Shown here: in pieces, positions 32,813-40,363 of the stretch
How positions within the stretch are numbered: position 1 is the first letter of the stretch
Layout: each line of letters starts with the position of its first letter
Assembly: GCA_032358255.1 (NCBI GenBank)
Contig: JAULBX010011099.1
Coordinates: forward strand, 682,001-746,000
Origin: Heterotrichella gracilis
Taxonomy: Eukaryota > Sar > Xanthophyceae > Tribonematales > Xanthonemataceae
Length of the DNA stretch: 64,000 nt
Direction: 5' to 3'
Translations under genes and position numbers: made by a program
The notes under the pieces: generated by a model
The model's database searches: none
Seen by the model: only the letters and a program-made list of their open reading frames with translations
Told to the model about the DNA's origin: nothing

Positions 32813-34135
32813 ATGGTATCTTTAGTAACACGTGTTTCTACTAAAAACAATTTGTTCAGAGTAAAGAATATAATTTTAACGCTAATTTTTCTAATTTACG
32901 GAGAAGAATATTTGGCGCAATTTAAGGCGATTGTGCAGCAAGGTGATTTTCTGCCCGCCTCAAACAATGCGCTTATTGACCAACAAAATAAAAAGCACAA
33001 AGATCCGGCACAACTTTATTTTGATACCAAGCGCCATTTATGGCATGCCACCTGGACACAATTTGACAGTTATAAGAGTAAATCCAAACAAGATGTCTCC
33101 GTTATTTATTACGCTCGCTCACAAGAAGGCAAAGCCTGGAGTTCAAGCAAACAAATAAACACCACTAACGGTGATTGTTTGGATGGAGACAGTACTGTTA
33201 AGGGAGCCATGCCTTGCGTGGGAAAAGAAGGAGAAGTGTATGTGTGTTGGGCCGGTCCAAAGGGTCTGGCATTTCAACGGTCGTTAGACAGTGGTAAAAC
33301 CTGGTTAAAGGAAGAAAAAATAATTAATGCCATTCCTAAAGGTTGGTCAAGTAAGGTAGATGGCATTAAAACAAATGGATTACCGGTTATTGCCTGCGAT
33401 TTGAGTGGGTCGGAGTTTAGCGGACGAATTTATATTTGTTGGAGCGATGAAAAAAACGGCGAAAAGAACAAGGATGTTTTTTTAGTTTACAGCGATAATA
33501 AAGGTGAAAACTGGACAGAACCAATCTTAGTCACGTATCATCCTAACCACAAAGAACAGTTTAAACCATGTATGAAGGTGGATACCTTGACAGGAGAGCT
33601 CTCAATTTTGTATTTTGATAAACAAAATTATGCTGAAGGAAGGGAGACGGATCTCACTTTAGCCATCAGTAAAAACGGCGGATTAAAATTTGATTATTTC
33701 AAGGTGAACGAAACTTCTTTTTTATTTAATTCCAATTTCACAGAGCTCAAATTAGAAAATGGTATTAAAGCTAGCTGGCTTCAACCCGATAACTCGAAAC
33801 GATTTGTGTTATATGAAGTGGCCATCAACGATTCAACAATTGGCACGTATTATTTGAATGAGGCTGGCAAGGATGTTCAGACAGAACGAAGCCTGAAGTT
33901 CAGCGATAAAATATATATGGACTGTGTTTTTCCGAACAACGCCCTGGTCAGCGCTGTTATTACAAAACCCTTAGAACCGGGCTTTGAAAAGTGGATCTTT
34001 AAAAATAAGCGCGTTTTCGCCGGAAAAAATCAGATTATACTAGATATGAAATCAGCAGGAATAAAAAGAGGTAATTATATTGTGACATTGTACTATAATT
34101 CAAGGAACTCATATGTTTGGATCACCGATGAATAA
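32813..34135 (+). CDS. Exported BNR/sialidase-like repeat protein
   Basis: Exported protein of up to 440 residues. Asp-box-like repeats, 'AFQRSLDSGKTWLKEE', 'VYSDNKGENWTEP' and 'AISKNGGLKFDYF', indicate a six-bladed propeller of the sialidase or exo-alpha-sialidase-like type. Catalytic arginines of true sialidases are not obvious, so the activity is open. The ATG at 32813 overlaps a -7-like TATCTTTA. A TTG at 32852 would give a cleaner signal peptide ('MFRVKNIILTLIFLIYGEE', then YLAQ) and may be the real start. It overlaps the following T9SS gene by eight bases. Confidence 0.72.
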   Translation: MVSLVTRVSTKNNLFRVKNIILTLIFLIYGEEYLAQFKAIVQQGDFLPASNNALIDQQNKKHKDPAQLYFDTKRHLWHATWTQFDSYKSKSKQDVSVIYYARSQEGKAWSSSKQINTTNGDCLDGDSTVKGAMPCVGKEGEVYVCWAGPKGLAFQRSLDSGKTWLKEEKIINAIPKGWSSKVDGIKTNGLPVIACDLSGSEFSGRIYICWSDEKNGEKNKDVFLVYSDNKGENWTEPILVTYHPNHKEQFKPCMKVDTLTGELSILYFDKQNYAEGRETDLTLAISKNGGLKFDYFKVNETSFLFNSNFTELKLENGIKASWLQPDNSKRFVLYEVAINDSTIGTYYLNEAGKDVQTERSLKFSDKIYMDCVFPNNALVSAVITKPLEPGFEKWIFKNKRVFAGKNQIILDMKSAGIKRGNYIVTLYYNSRNSYVWITDE

Positions 34136-34736
34136 AATAACTCGTTCAGGTTTAGTATTGACTTGGATTTGTTTGAGTTTTTCAGTGAAAGCTCAGCGTA
34201 TCAATGATTTTAATTTGGCGCCAATAAATGAGGGTATTAGTGTGAGTTTTAATATTGGTCCGGGATTAGATTGTACCGGTTATTCTATTTTTCATTGTTT
34301 AGATTCCATGAGTTATTTGGAGATCTACAATTATGCAGGTATTTGTGGAACCTCCGGTACCAATGAATTCAGATCATTTACGCACACTTCTCCAACTTTA
34401 AATCAGGTCAATTATTATAAGATTCAATTATATCCTTACGAGGTAGCTTATAACAGAATTCTTTATACTGCCAATGGTCAAGGAGCCTTGCTGGCTTATC
34501 CCAATCCGGTTTCTCAAGCTAATTCGTACATTAGTTTGAGATTCACAAATGCTAGTAATGTTGAATTGCAGGGTTATGTATGTGATGACTTTGGAATGAA
34601 AGTACAATCCATCTCTGCCAGGAGCAATGGGAATCTCCTCGATCTGCCTGTTTCGGGATTTAGGGATGGTGTTTATTTGGTTTGGCTAAGTGATGGAGCG
34701 CTGGTTTATACAACAAAGTTTATAGTTTTAAATTAA
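34128..34736 (+). CDS. Small T9SS-sorted secreted protein
   Basis: A protein of about 202 residues starting at 34128. It has a signal peptide ('MNKITRSGLVLTWICLSFSV', then KAQ), a short fibronectin-like domain (about 25-115), and a C-terminal region 'LLAYPNPVSQANSYISLRF', ending 'GVYLVWLSDGALVYTTKFIV', which is a type A sorting domain. It overlaps the BNR protein gene upstream, and its stop overlaps the S4 gene start (TAATG). The secreted pair are probably expressed together and may act together; this is inferred. Confidence 0.75.
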   Translation: MNKITRSGLVLTWICLSFSVKAQRINDFNLAPINEGISVSFNIGPGLDCTGYSIFHCLDSMSYLEIYNYAGICGTSGTNEFRSFTHTSPTLNQVNYYKIQLYPYEVAYNRILYTANGQGALLAYPNPVSQANSYISLRFTNASNVELQGYVCDDFGMKVQSISARSNGNLLDLPVSGFRDGVYLVWLSDGALVYTTKFIVLN

Positions 34737-35110
34737 TGGAAGTAAGAGCAGATACCTATTTGTGGGCCATTCGTATGTATAAGTCCAGAACCCTCGCTTC
34801 AGAAGCTATTAAGGGAGGAAAGGTGAAATTGGATGGAGAGAATTTTAAACCGGCTCATGTGGTAAAGATCGGTGAACGTTATACCATGAGTATTGGGTAT
34901 GATAAAAAAATAATTGAAGTGACCGCTTTAATTGAAAAGAGACAAAGTTTTGAGATCGCACAACAGCATTATACCGATCATTCACCTGTGCCTGAAAAGA
35001 AAGGAGAATATTTTCCTTCGGTGTTCTTTAAAACAAATATCAAGAGAGATAGAGGTTCAGGACGTCCAACGAAAAAGGACAGACGCGATATAGAAGGCAT
35101 GGGCGGTTAA
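34736..35110 (+). CDS. S4-domain RNA-binding protein, Hsp15 type
   Basis: A 124-residue cytoplasmic protein with an N-terminal S4 domain (about 1-65): 'RADTYLWAIRMYKSRTLASE', 'GGKVKLDGENFKPAHVVKIG'. The basic tail has R and K clusters. Hsp15-like proteins bind free 50S subunits carrying a stalled nascent chain in E. coli; the same role here is by homology. Translationally coupled to the T9SS gene, although no functional connection is evident. Confidence 0.88.
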   Translation: MEVRADTYLWAIRMYKSRTLASEAIKGGKVKLDGENFKPAHVVKIGERYTMSIGYDKKIIEVTALIEKRQSFEIAQQHYTDHSPVPEKKGEYFPSVFFKTNIKRDRGSGRPTKKDRRDIEGMGG

Positions 35111-35150
35111 TTGACGAAGTTAACTTTGGGGATTTAAGATCGTTTAATTA

Positions 35151-35261
35151 AGAACAAACTTTGGAAAAGTTGAATTGAATTAAAAGGAGTTTCACTTTTC
35201 CAAAATTATAGCCTGTTTAAAGAGAACAAACTTTGGAAAAGTTGAATTGAATTAAAAGGAG
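35151..35261. repeat. CTTTGGAAAAGT inverted/direct repeat element, copy 1
   Basis: Two identical 39-bp direct copies begin AGAACAAACTTTGGAAAAGT, at 35151-35189 and 35223-35261, 72 bp apart. Between them lies the inverted ACTTTTCCAAAAT (35194-35206). The second copy ends next to the paaE stop. A related element is at 47965-48115. It looks like a small non-coding palindromic repeat that has duplicated locally. Confidence 0.75.
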
Positions 35262-35262
35262 A

Positions 35263-36330
35263 TTAAGCATCATAATCCACAATCACATTGTCTGTGATGG
35301 GATGTGCCTGGCAGGTCAAAATAAATCCTTCTTCAACTTCCGCATCGGTTAAAGCAAAATTGGCGCTCATCTTCACTTTTCCTTCTAATACTTTTGCGCG
35401 ACAGGTGCAGCAAACTGCTCCTTTGCAGCTAAATGGTGCATCAACACCGGCTTCTATGGCGGCTTCTAAAATACTGATGCCTCCGGTTTCTAATTCAAAA
35501 TCGGTTTCAACACCGTATTGGATCACTTTTATTTTAGCATGAACATTTTCTCCACCGGCAGTTTCGGCTTTGTTAACTGCGTCAATCACGGCCGAAAAAT
35601 ATTCAACATGAATTTTATCCTTTTTTACTTTTAGATCTTCTAAGGTGGTTTTTACATTTTCCATCATCGGACCCGGTCCACAAATAAAATACTCGTCAGC
35701 CTTTGTTCCGCCAAATTTTTTTACTAATTCTTTTGCTTTATCGGTGGTAATAATACCTGTTTGAAGATCAGAAATTTTTTGTGCCGGATGTTCAAAAATA
35801 TAAACCAGGGTCAAATTTTTATTTTCAGCGGCAATTTTATCTAATTCTGTTTTAAAAATGGTGCTTTCTTCATTTTTATTGGCGTAGATGAGATGGATCT
35901 TACTTTTTTTCTCAACGTATAAAATACTTTTTAAAATACTCATCATAGGAGTAATGCCACTTCCTCCAGCAAATAAAACGTAATCACGTGATTTGCTTCC
36001 TGATAAAATACTGGTAAATGAACCCATAGGAGTCATCACTTCCATTTCATCGCCCACTTTTAAATGACGGTTGATGTAGGTAGAAGCTTTTCCTCCGGCA
36101 ACTTCTTTAATGGCCACACGTAATTCTTTATCAATACTGTAGGGACTAGAGCATAAACTGTAAGAGCGACGAATCTCTTCACCATCTATTGTTAATTTAA
36201 GAGTCACATACTGGCCTTGTTTAAATTGATATTCTGGTTGTTGTTGAGCCGGAATTTCAAATGCAACGGAAACAGCTTCTTCTGTTTCTCTGCGAATATC
36301 CTTAACTTTTAATGTGTGAAAACGTGCCAT
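35263..36330 (-). CDS. paaE: Phenylacetyl-CoA epoxidase reductase subunit
   Basis: A 355-residue electron-transfer protein that passes electrons from NADPH to the PaaABC monooxygenase. It has an N-terminal flavin-binding/NAD reductase part (about 1-240: 'RRSYSLCSSP', 'GGKASTYINRHL', 'FAGGSGITPMMSILKSIL', 'FICGPGPMMENV') and a C-terminal plant-type [2Fe-2S] ferredoxin domain ('CKGAVCCTCRAKVLEG', 'ILTCQAHP') with the four cluster cysteines. In most genomes paaE ends the paaABCDE operon. Here it is placed divergently from paaA, with its own promoter. Confidence 0.93.
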   Translation of the reverse strand: MARFHTLKVKDIRRETEEAVSVAFEIPAQQQPEYQFKQGQYVTLKLTIDGEEIRRSYSLCSSPYSIDKELRVAIKEVAGGKASTYINRHLKVGDEMEVMTPMGSFTSILSGSKSRDYVLFAGGSGITPMMSILKSILYVEKKSKIHLIYANKNEESTIFKTELDKIAAENKNLTLVYIFEHPAQKISDLQTGIITTDKAKELVKKFGGTKADEYFICGPGPMMENVKTTLEDLKVKKDKIHVEYFSAVIDAVNKAETAGGENVHAKIKVIQYGVETDFELETGGISILEAAIEAGVDAPFSCKGAVCCTCRAKVLEGKVKMSANFALTDAEVEEGFILTCQAHPITDNVIVDYDA

Positions 36331-36350
36331 ATAATGTCTTAAATAGGCTG

Positions 36351-36378
36351 CAAAAATAGCCGTTTTATAGCTATAAAA
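36351..36378 (-). promoter_or_regulatory. paaE promoter with palindrome TTTTATAGCTATAAAA
   Basis: On the minus strand TATTTTTG (36351-36358) fits the TAnnTTTG -7 box, 20 bases upstream of the paaE ATG. A perfect 16-bp palindrome, TTTTATAGCTATAAAA (36363-36378), sits directly upstream of it, where an operator would block the polymerase. The -33 element is not clear. Confidence 0.45.
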
Positions 36379-36439
36379 AAATTAATATTCCTGAAACTAA
36401 AATCTCTGACAAAAGTCATGTCTCCGGATTGGCTTTTTC

Positions 36440-36470
36440 TTGATTTAACGGCCGTTAAATCCTATATTTG
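36440..36470 (+). promoter_or_regulatory. paaA promoter with an operator palindrome between -33 and -7
   Basis: TTG at 36440-36442 and TATATTTG at 36463-36470 are separated by 20 bases, the arrangement of a Bacteroidota promoter (-33 TTG, -7 TAnnTTTG). The whole spacer is occupied by a perfect 18-bp palindrome, ATTTAACGGCCGTTAAAT (36443-36460). This is typical for a dimeric TetR-type repressor such as the PaaR proteins that sense phenylacetyl-CoA in other bacteria. No such regulator gene is in this window, so the binding protein is inferred. Confidence 0.65.
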
Positions 36471-36525
36471 CTATCCAAAACTAAATACCTGGTATTTTGT
36501 TATTAGAGAACTAAAAAACGATAAA

Positions 36526-37470
36526 ATGAGTGTTATAAATTTTGAAGAGGTATTTGAAGCTAAATTGGCCAAAAACGATTTTATTGAGCCAAAGGATTGG
36601 ATGCCTGAAAATTACCGTAAACATTTGATCCGTCAAATCTCACAACATGCGCATAGTGAAATTGTGGGCATGCTTCCTGAAGGGAATTGGATCTCACGTG
36701 CTCCGAGTTTGCGCGCTAAATTGGTGTTAATGGCTAAAGTTCAGGATGAAGGCGGGCATGGTTTATATTTATATACTGCCGCTGAATCATTAGGAACAAG
36801 TCGCGATGAAATGTTAGATGCTTTGTTAACCGGCAAGGCAAAATATTCTTCTATTTTTAATTATCCTACTTTGAGCTGGGCCGATGTGGGAGCTGTAGGT
36901 TGGTTAGTAGACGGTGCCGCTATTATGAATCAGGTGATGTTGCAACGTTCTTCTTATGGACCTTACAGCCGTGCTATGGTTCGTATTTGTAAAGAAGAAA
37001 GTTTTCATCAGCGTCAAGGATATGAGATCATGACACATTTATCTTTTGGAACACCTGCTCAAAAGGAAATGGCACAGGATGCTTTAAATCGTTGGTGGTA
37101 TCCAACTCTCATGATGTTTGGCCCACCTGATCGCGAAAGTCCAAATAGTGAGAACGCCTTAAAATGGCGAATTAAACGCGAAACCAATGATCAGTTACGT
37201 CAGCGTTTTGTGAACCAAACCGTTATTCAGGCAGAGTATTTGGGATTAACTATTCCTGATGCCAAATTAAAATGGAACGAGGAAAAAAAGGGATACGATT
37301 TTTCTGAACCAAATTGGGATGAATTTAAAAACGTGATCAAAGGAAACGGACCTTGTAACAAAGAGCGTTTAATTTCACGCAATAAATCACATAAAGAAGG
37401 GGAGTGGGTGAGAGAAGCCGCCGCTGCCTATGGAAAAAAACAAATGAAACAAACACAAGAAGCAGCGTAA
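36526..37470 (+). CDS. paaA: Phenylacetyl-CoA epoxidase catalytic subunit A
   Basis: The di-iron catalytic subunit of ring 1,2-phenylacetyl-CoA epoxidase, 314 residues from ATG 36526. The frame is open from 36418 but that part contains the promoter. Iron-ligand helices are visible: '[18 protein letters not shown]', '[19 protein letters not shown]' (E-x2-H) and '[20 protein letters not shown]' (E-x3-H). The C-terminal '[18 protein letters not shown]' is typical. It epoxidises the aromatic ring of phenylacetyl-CoA with O2. First gene of a paaABC-paaD operon. Confidence 0.96.
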   Translation: MSVINFEEVFEAKLAKNDFIEPKDWMPENYRKHLIRQISQHAHSEIVGMLPEGNWISRAPSLRAKLVLMAKVQDEGGHGLYLYTAAESLGTSRDEMLDALLTGKAKYSSIFNYPTLSWADVGAVGWLVDGAAIMNQVMLQRSSYGPYSRAMVRICKEESFHQRQGYEIMTHLSFGTPAQKEMAQDALNRWWYPTLMMFGPPDRESPNSENALKWRIKRETNDQLRQRFVNQTVIQAEYLGLTIPDAKLKWNEEKKGYDFSEPNWDEFKNVIKGNGPCNKERLISRNKSHKEGEWVREAAAAYGKKQMKQTQEAA

Positions 37471-37506
37471 TGTTGCATTTTTAATTTTACATTTTTAATT
37501 TAGAAT

Positions 37507-37794
37507 ATGAGTGATAGTCAAGGCCCGTTATGGGAAGTATTTGTACAGAAAAAATCAGGTCAGCCATTTGTGCACTGTGGTAATTTGCATGCTTATGATA
37601 AGGAAATGGCCTTACAAAATGCCCGTGATCTTTATACCCGTCGCGGAGAAGGTATGGCTTTGTGGGTAGTGCCAAGTGATGCCATCACATCAAGCAGTCC
37701 CGAAGATATGGGACCATTCTTTGAACCGGCCAACGATAAAATTTATCGCCATCCAACCTTTTATCAAATTCCGGATGGAGTTGGTCATATGTAA
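37507..37794 (+). CDS. paaB: Phenylacetyl-CoA epoxidase subunit B
   Basis: A 95-residue small subunit of the PaaABCDE monooxygenase with the family pattern 'GPLWEVFVQKKSGQPFVHCG', 'LHAYDKEMALQNARDLYTRR' and 'LWVVPSDAITSSSPEDMGPF'. PaaB bridges PaaAC heterodimers in the E. coli complex and has no catalytic centre of its own. 36 bases downstream of paaA. Confidence 0.95.
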   Translation: MSDSQGPLWEVFVQKKSGQPFVHCGNLHAYDKEMALQNARDLYTRRGEGMALWVVPSDAITSSSPEDMGPFFEPANDKIYRHPTFYQIPDGVGHM

Positions 37795-37861
37795 AAATAA
37801 ATAAGAGAAGGAATTTAGCATTTCTCTTCTTGTTTAATTTTTAAAATTTAATTGAAAAACA

Positions 37862-38620
37862 ATGAATCAAAACGAAGCACTCTATAATTATACCTTACGA
37901 TTAGGTGACACCAGTCTTATTCTGGCTCAGCGCTTAAGTGAATGGACCGGTCACGGACCTTTTTTGGAAGAAGATCTTGCCCTAACAAACATTGCCCTGG
38001 ATATTTTTGGACGCGCAAAAAATTTGTTGGAATACGCAGCAAAAGTAGAAGGCAAAGGAAAAACAGAAGATGATCTGGCTTTTTTTAGAAGCGACCGGGA
38101 GTTTTATAATGCTTTAATTACCGAGCAACCAAATGGTGATTATGCTAAAACCATTATTCGCCAGGCCTTCATTGATTGTTTTGATGCACTTTTTTATGCG
38201 GAACTGACTAAAAGCAAAGACGAAACCTTAGCAGGAATTGCTGCTAAAACTTTAAAAGAAGTGACCTATCACAAACGTCATTCATTCGCTTGGGTGATGC
38301 GTTTTGGAAATGGTACCGAGGAAAGCATGAAACGTTTACAAAACGGCTTTAATGAAATTTGGGAATATACTGGTGAGTTATTTGAGATGACAGAAGCAGA
38401 CGCTGTTTTAATTAAAGCAGGTATTGCGGTTGATTTGAGTCTATTGAAACCTTTTTGGGAAAAAGAAATTTTTGAATTACTTGCCAATGCAAACATTCAA
38501 AAGCCGGAGGCGTCTTATATGCAAACCGGCAGTCGCAAGGGCTTGCATAGTGAACACTTAGGACATTTGTTAGCCGAAATGCAAGCCTTACCGCGCATGC
38601 ATCCGGAAGCAAAATGGTAA
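37862..38620 (+). CDS. paaC: Phenylacetyl-CoA epoxidase structural subunit C
   Basis: A 252-residue ferritin-like structural subunit that pairs with PaaA and stabilises it but lacks the full set of iron ligands. Recognisable segments are 'YTLRLGDTSLILAQRLSEWT', 'EEDLALTNIALDIFGRAKNL', 'TEQPNGDYAKTIIRQ', 'HKRHSFAWVMRFGNGTEES' and the C-terminal 'GLHSEHLGHLLAEMQALPR'. Sixty-seven bases downstream of paaB; a weak imperfect hairpin (AAGAGAA/TTTCTCTT near 37805-37830) lies in that gap. Confidence 0.95.
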   Translation: MNQNEALYNYTLRLGDTSLILAQRLSEWTGHGPFLEEDLALTNIALDIFGRAKNLLEYAAKVEGKGKTEDDLAFFRSDREFYNALITEQPNGDYAKTIIRQAFIDCFDALFYAELTKSKDETLAGIAAKTLKEVTYHKRHSFAWVMRFGNGTEESMKRLQNGFNEIWEYTGELFEMTEADAVLIKAGIAVDLSLLKPFWEKEIFELLANANIQKPEASYMQTGSRKGLHSEHLGHLLAEMQALPRMHPEAKW

Positions 38621-38641
38621 ATTCAGGCGAGCAGCATTAAG

Positions 38642-38752
38642 ATGGGGACTTTAAAAGATAGTTGGAAAAAAATGGCCCCCTACTTTGTGGATGTATGGCA
38701 GTATCTGGTGATCATAGCCTTGATGATAGTGGCAGCCATATTTATTCTATAA
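38642..38752 (+). CDS. 36-residue single-pass membrane protein in the paa operon
   Basis: A short ORF from ATG 38642 to TAA 38752. It begins 'MGTLKDSWKKMAPYFVDVWQ' and continues into a run of about 16 hydrophobic residues (YLVIIALMIVAAIFIL) at the very C-terminus, so it would be a tail-anchored, single-helix membrane peptide with a basic cytoplasmic side. It lies 21 bases after paaC on the same strand. The amphipathic start plus clean helix argues for a real protein, but no family is known to me. Expression is unproven. Confidence 0.5.
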   Translation: MGTLKDSWKKMAPYFVDVWQYLVIIALMIVAAIFIL

Positions 38753-38802
38753 TCGATTACCTTAACTTTAATTTCTTCTTAGTGTAGCTCAATGTATTAA
38801 GT

Positions 38803-38820
38803 GTCCGATAGCTATCGGAC
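38803..38820. repeat. Palindrome GTCCGATAGCTATCGGAC
   Basis: A perfect 18-bp palindrome in the 86-bp gap between the 36-residue ORF and paaD. The same core, CCGATAGCTATCGG, occurs inside valS at 46551-46570, and a diverged form is near 56091-56106. It is a dispersed palindromic repeat, and could also form an intercistronic hairpin in the paa transcript. Confidence 0.75.
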
Positions 38821-38838
38821 TTAGTGGTTTAAAAATTG

Positions 38839-39321
38839 ATGACCAAAGAAAATATTTTCTCCTTTCTCAACGAAATTCCTGATCCGGAAATTCCGGTGAT
38901 CTCTATTGTTGAATTAGGCGTGATTCGTGAAGTAAAACCCGATGGCAAAAAAATTGAGGTCATTATCACTCCAACATATAGTGGCTGTCCGGCTATGAAA
39001 CAAATGGAGGCGGATGTAAAAAAGAAGTTACTTGAAAAAGGATTTGATGAAGTTAAGATCACTACTATTTTTAATCCAGCCTGGACAACGGATTGGATGA
39101 GCGCAGAAGCCCGTCAGAAATTACAAGATTACGGCATTGCGCCTCCTGAAGAAAGTACCAGCGATAAATCTTTTCTCACCAACAAACCCAAATTTATTAC
39201 CTGCCCGCGTTGCAAAAGTAAAAATACGCTCATGATCTCACAGTTTGGCAGCACGGCCTGCAAAGCCTTGTATAAATGCAATGAGTGTTTGGAGGTGTTT
39301 GATTATTTTAAGTGTATCTGA
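38839..39321 (+). CDS. paaD: Phenylacetate-CoA oxygenase assembly protein PaaD
   Basis: A 160-residue protein (start ATG 38839) needed for maturation of the epoxidase, by analogy with Fe-S or di-iron assembly factors. The N-terminal MIP18/DUF59 domain has 'NEIPDPEIPVISIVELGVIR' and 'TYSGCPAMKQMEADVKKKL' with its cysteine. The C-terminal zinc-ribbon-like region has four cysteines plus others: 'CPRCKSKNT', 'STACKALYKCNECLEVFDYF'. It completes the paa set in this window; no thioesterase or ring-opening genes (paaG, paaZ) are next to it. Confidence 0.93.
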   Translation: MTKENIFSFLNEIPDPEIPVISIVELGVIREVKPDGKKIEVIITPTYSGCPAMKQMEADVKKKLLEKGFDEVKITTIFNPAWTTDWMSAEARQKLQDYGIAPPEESTSDKSFLTNKPKFITCPRCKSKNTLMISQFGSTACKALYKCNECLEVFDYFKCI

Positions 39322-39380
39322 GAAAAGTTAATGGTTATTCGTTAAAGGTTAATAGTTGGATGATGCTAAAGAACTATTAA

Positions 39381-39480
39381 ATAACGACTAACCTATAACG
39401 ACTAACCTATAACGTATAACGATTAACGTATAACAATTAACGTATAACAATTAACGTATAACAATTAACCTACAACGTCT
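39381..39480. repeat. Tandem repeat of a 14-bp unit
   Basis: About seven head-to-tail copies of a 14-bp unit, AACgAcTAACcTAT drifting into AACAATTAACGTAT, fill the gap between paaD and the glycosyltransferase gene. Later copies are more alike than early ones, as in replication slippage. The unit is not a multiple of three and lies outside genes. Confidence 0.85.
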
Positions 39481-40354
39481 AACTCAAAAGCCGGTAATTC
39501 CTATTCTCCCCAACTCTCCAGCCGGTTAATTTCTCTATCCAAAACAAAAAACGGTACTTAAAATTGGTCTTTACTTTTGAACGATCGTACTTAAAATTCC
39601 ACTGTGCGGATTGAATTCGTTTTTCAAAAACTTTTGGATGTGAGCCTTTGTATTCTGCTAAGAGATCTATGTTATTGTAATCAAATTCTTCTACTTCGGG
39701 AATATTGTTTTTCATCCATTCGTCGTCGTGCCACATTTTATGAAAAGAGGCTTGTTTGGCTTGCTGCGCCGCCGGTGTTTTAACCCATCCATAATGATAG
39801 ATATAGGCGCCTGTTTTTTTTACGGTCAGTTTTTTATTGTCTGAGGTTCTGAATCCTTGTGCATCTTTATAAGAGCGAATGTTTTTATTGTTGCGAATCA
39901 CACGGATCTCATTTTTGTACCAGCGCCGGCCAATACCAATGTATTTATAGTGTCCGTAAAAATGTTTGTACTCAAATAAAAGTCCGTCAATTCGTTTATC
40001 ATCTTTGGCTTCCAACATAGCCGATCTAATTTTTGGCAGATCCTCTTCGTGCACACACTCATCACTCTGAATATAAAAACACCAGTCAAAAATTTCCGGA
40101 ATACGATCAAACACTTTGTTCGTTTCAACTGAAAGCACTTTTCCGCCTTCCCGCAAACGATCATCCCAAACAGTATCTATGATTATAATTTTAGAACTTC
40201 CAATGGATTCGATCAAGGCTCTGGTCTCATCTTCACTTTTTCCAACACCGACATAAAAGGCATCGCAAAGTGGTAAGATCGATTGAATGGCTTCCACCAC
40301 AGGGTAGTCATATTTAAGAGCATTTCGAATTATTGTAAAACCTGCAATTTGCAT
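39479..40354 (-). CDS. Glycosyltransferase, family 2-like
   Basis: A 291-residue cytoplasmic protein resembling GT2-like enzymes: N-terminal 'GFTIIRNALKYDYPVVEAIQ', then 'YVGVGKSEDETRALIESIGS', and the divalent-metal motif region 'YIQSDECVHEEDLPKIR' in place of DxD. 'YHYGWVKTPAAQQAKQ' is typical of a group of bacterial GT-A proteins that modify surface polysaccharides. Its donor and acceptor are unknown. It is nine bases from the TamA/BamA-like gene and in the same direction, so co-transcribed. Confidence 0.8.
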   Translation of the reverse strand: MQIAGFTIIRNALKYDYPVVEAIQSILPLCDAFYVGVGKSEDETRALIESIGSSKIIIIDTVWDDRLREGGKVLSVETNKVFDRIPEIFDWCFYIQSDECVHEEDLPKIRSAMLEAKDDKRIDGLLFEYKHFYGHYKYIGIGRRWYKNEIRVIRNNKNIRSYKDAQGFRTSDNKKLTVKKTGAYIYHYGWVKTPAAQQAKQASFHKMWHDDEWMKNNIPEVEEFDYNNIDLLAEYKGSHPKVFEKRIQSAQWNFKYDRSKVKTNFKYRFLFWIEKLTGWRVGENRNYRLLS

Positions 40355-40363
40355 ACTATCAAA

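Noticed and set aside
36418-36525. Upstream extension of paaA by 36 codons
   Set aside because: This stretch contains the -33/-7 promoter and the operator palindrome; PaaA homologues start near 36526.
39381-39480. Possible CRISPR-like array
   Set aside because: The units are 14 bp, directly adjacent, with no unique spacers and no cas genes; it is a simple tandem repeat.
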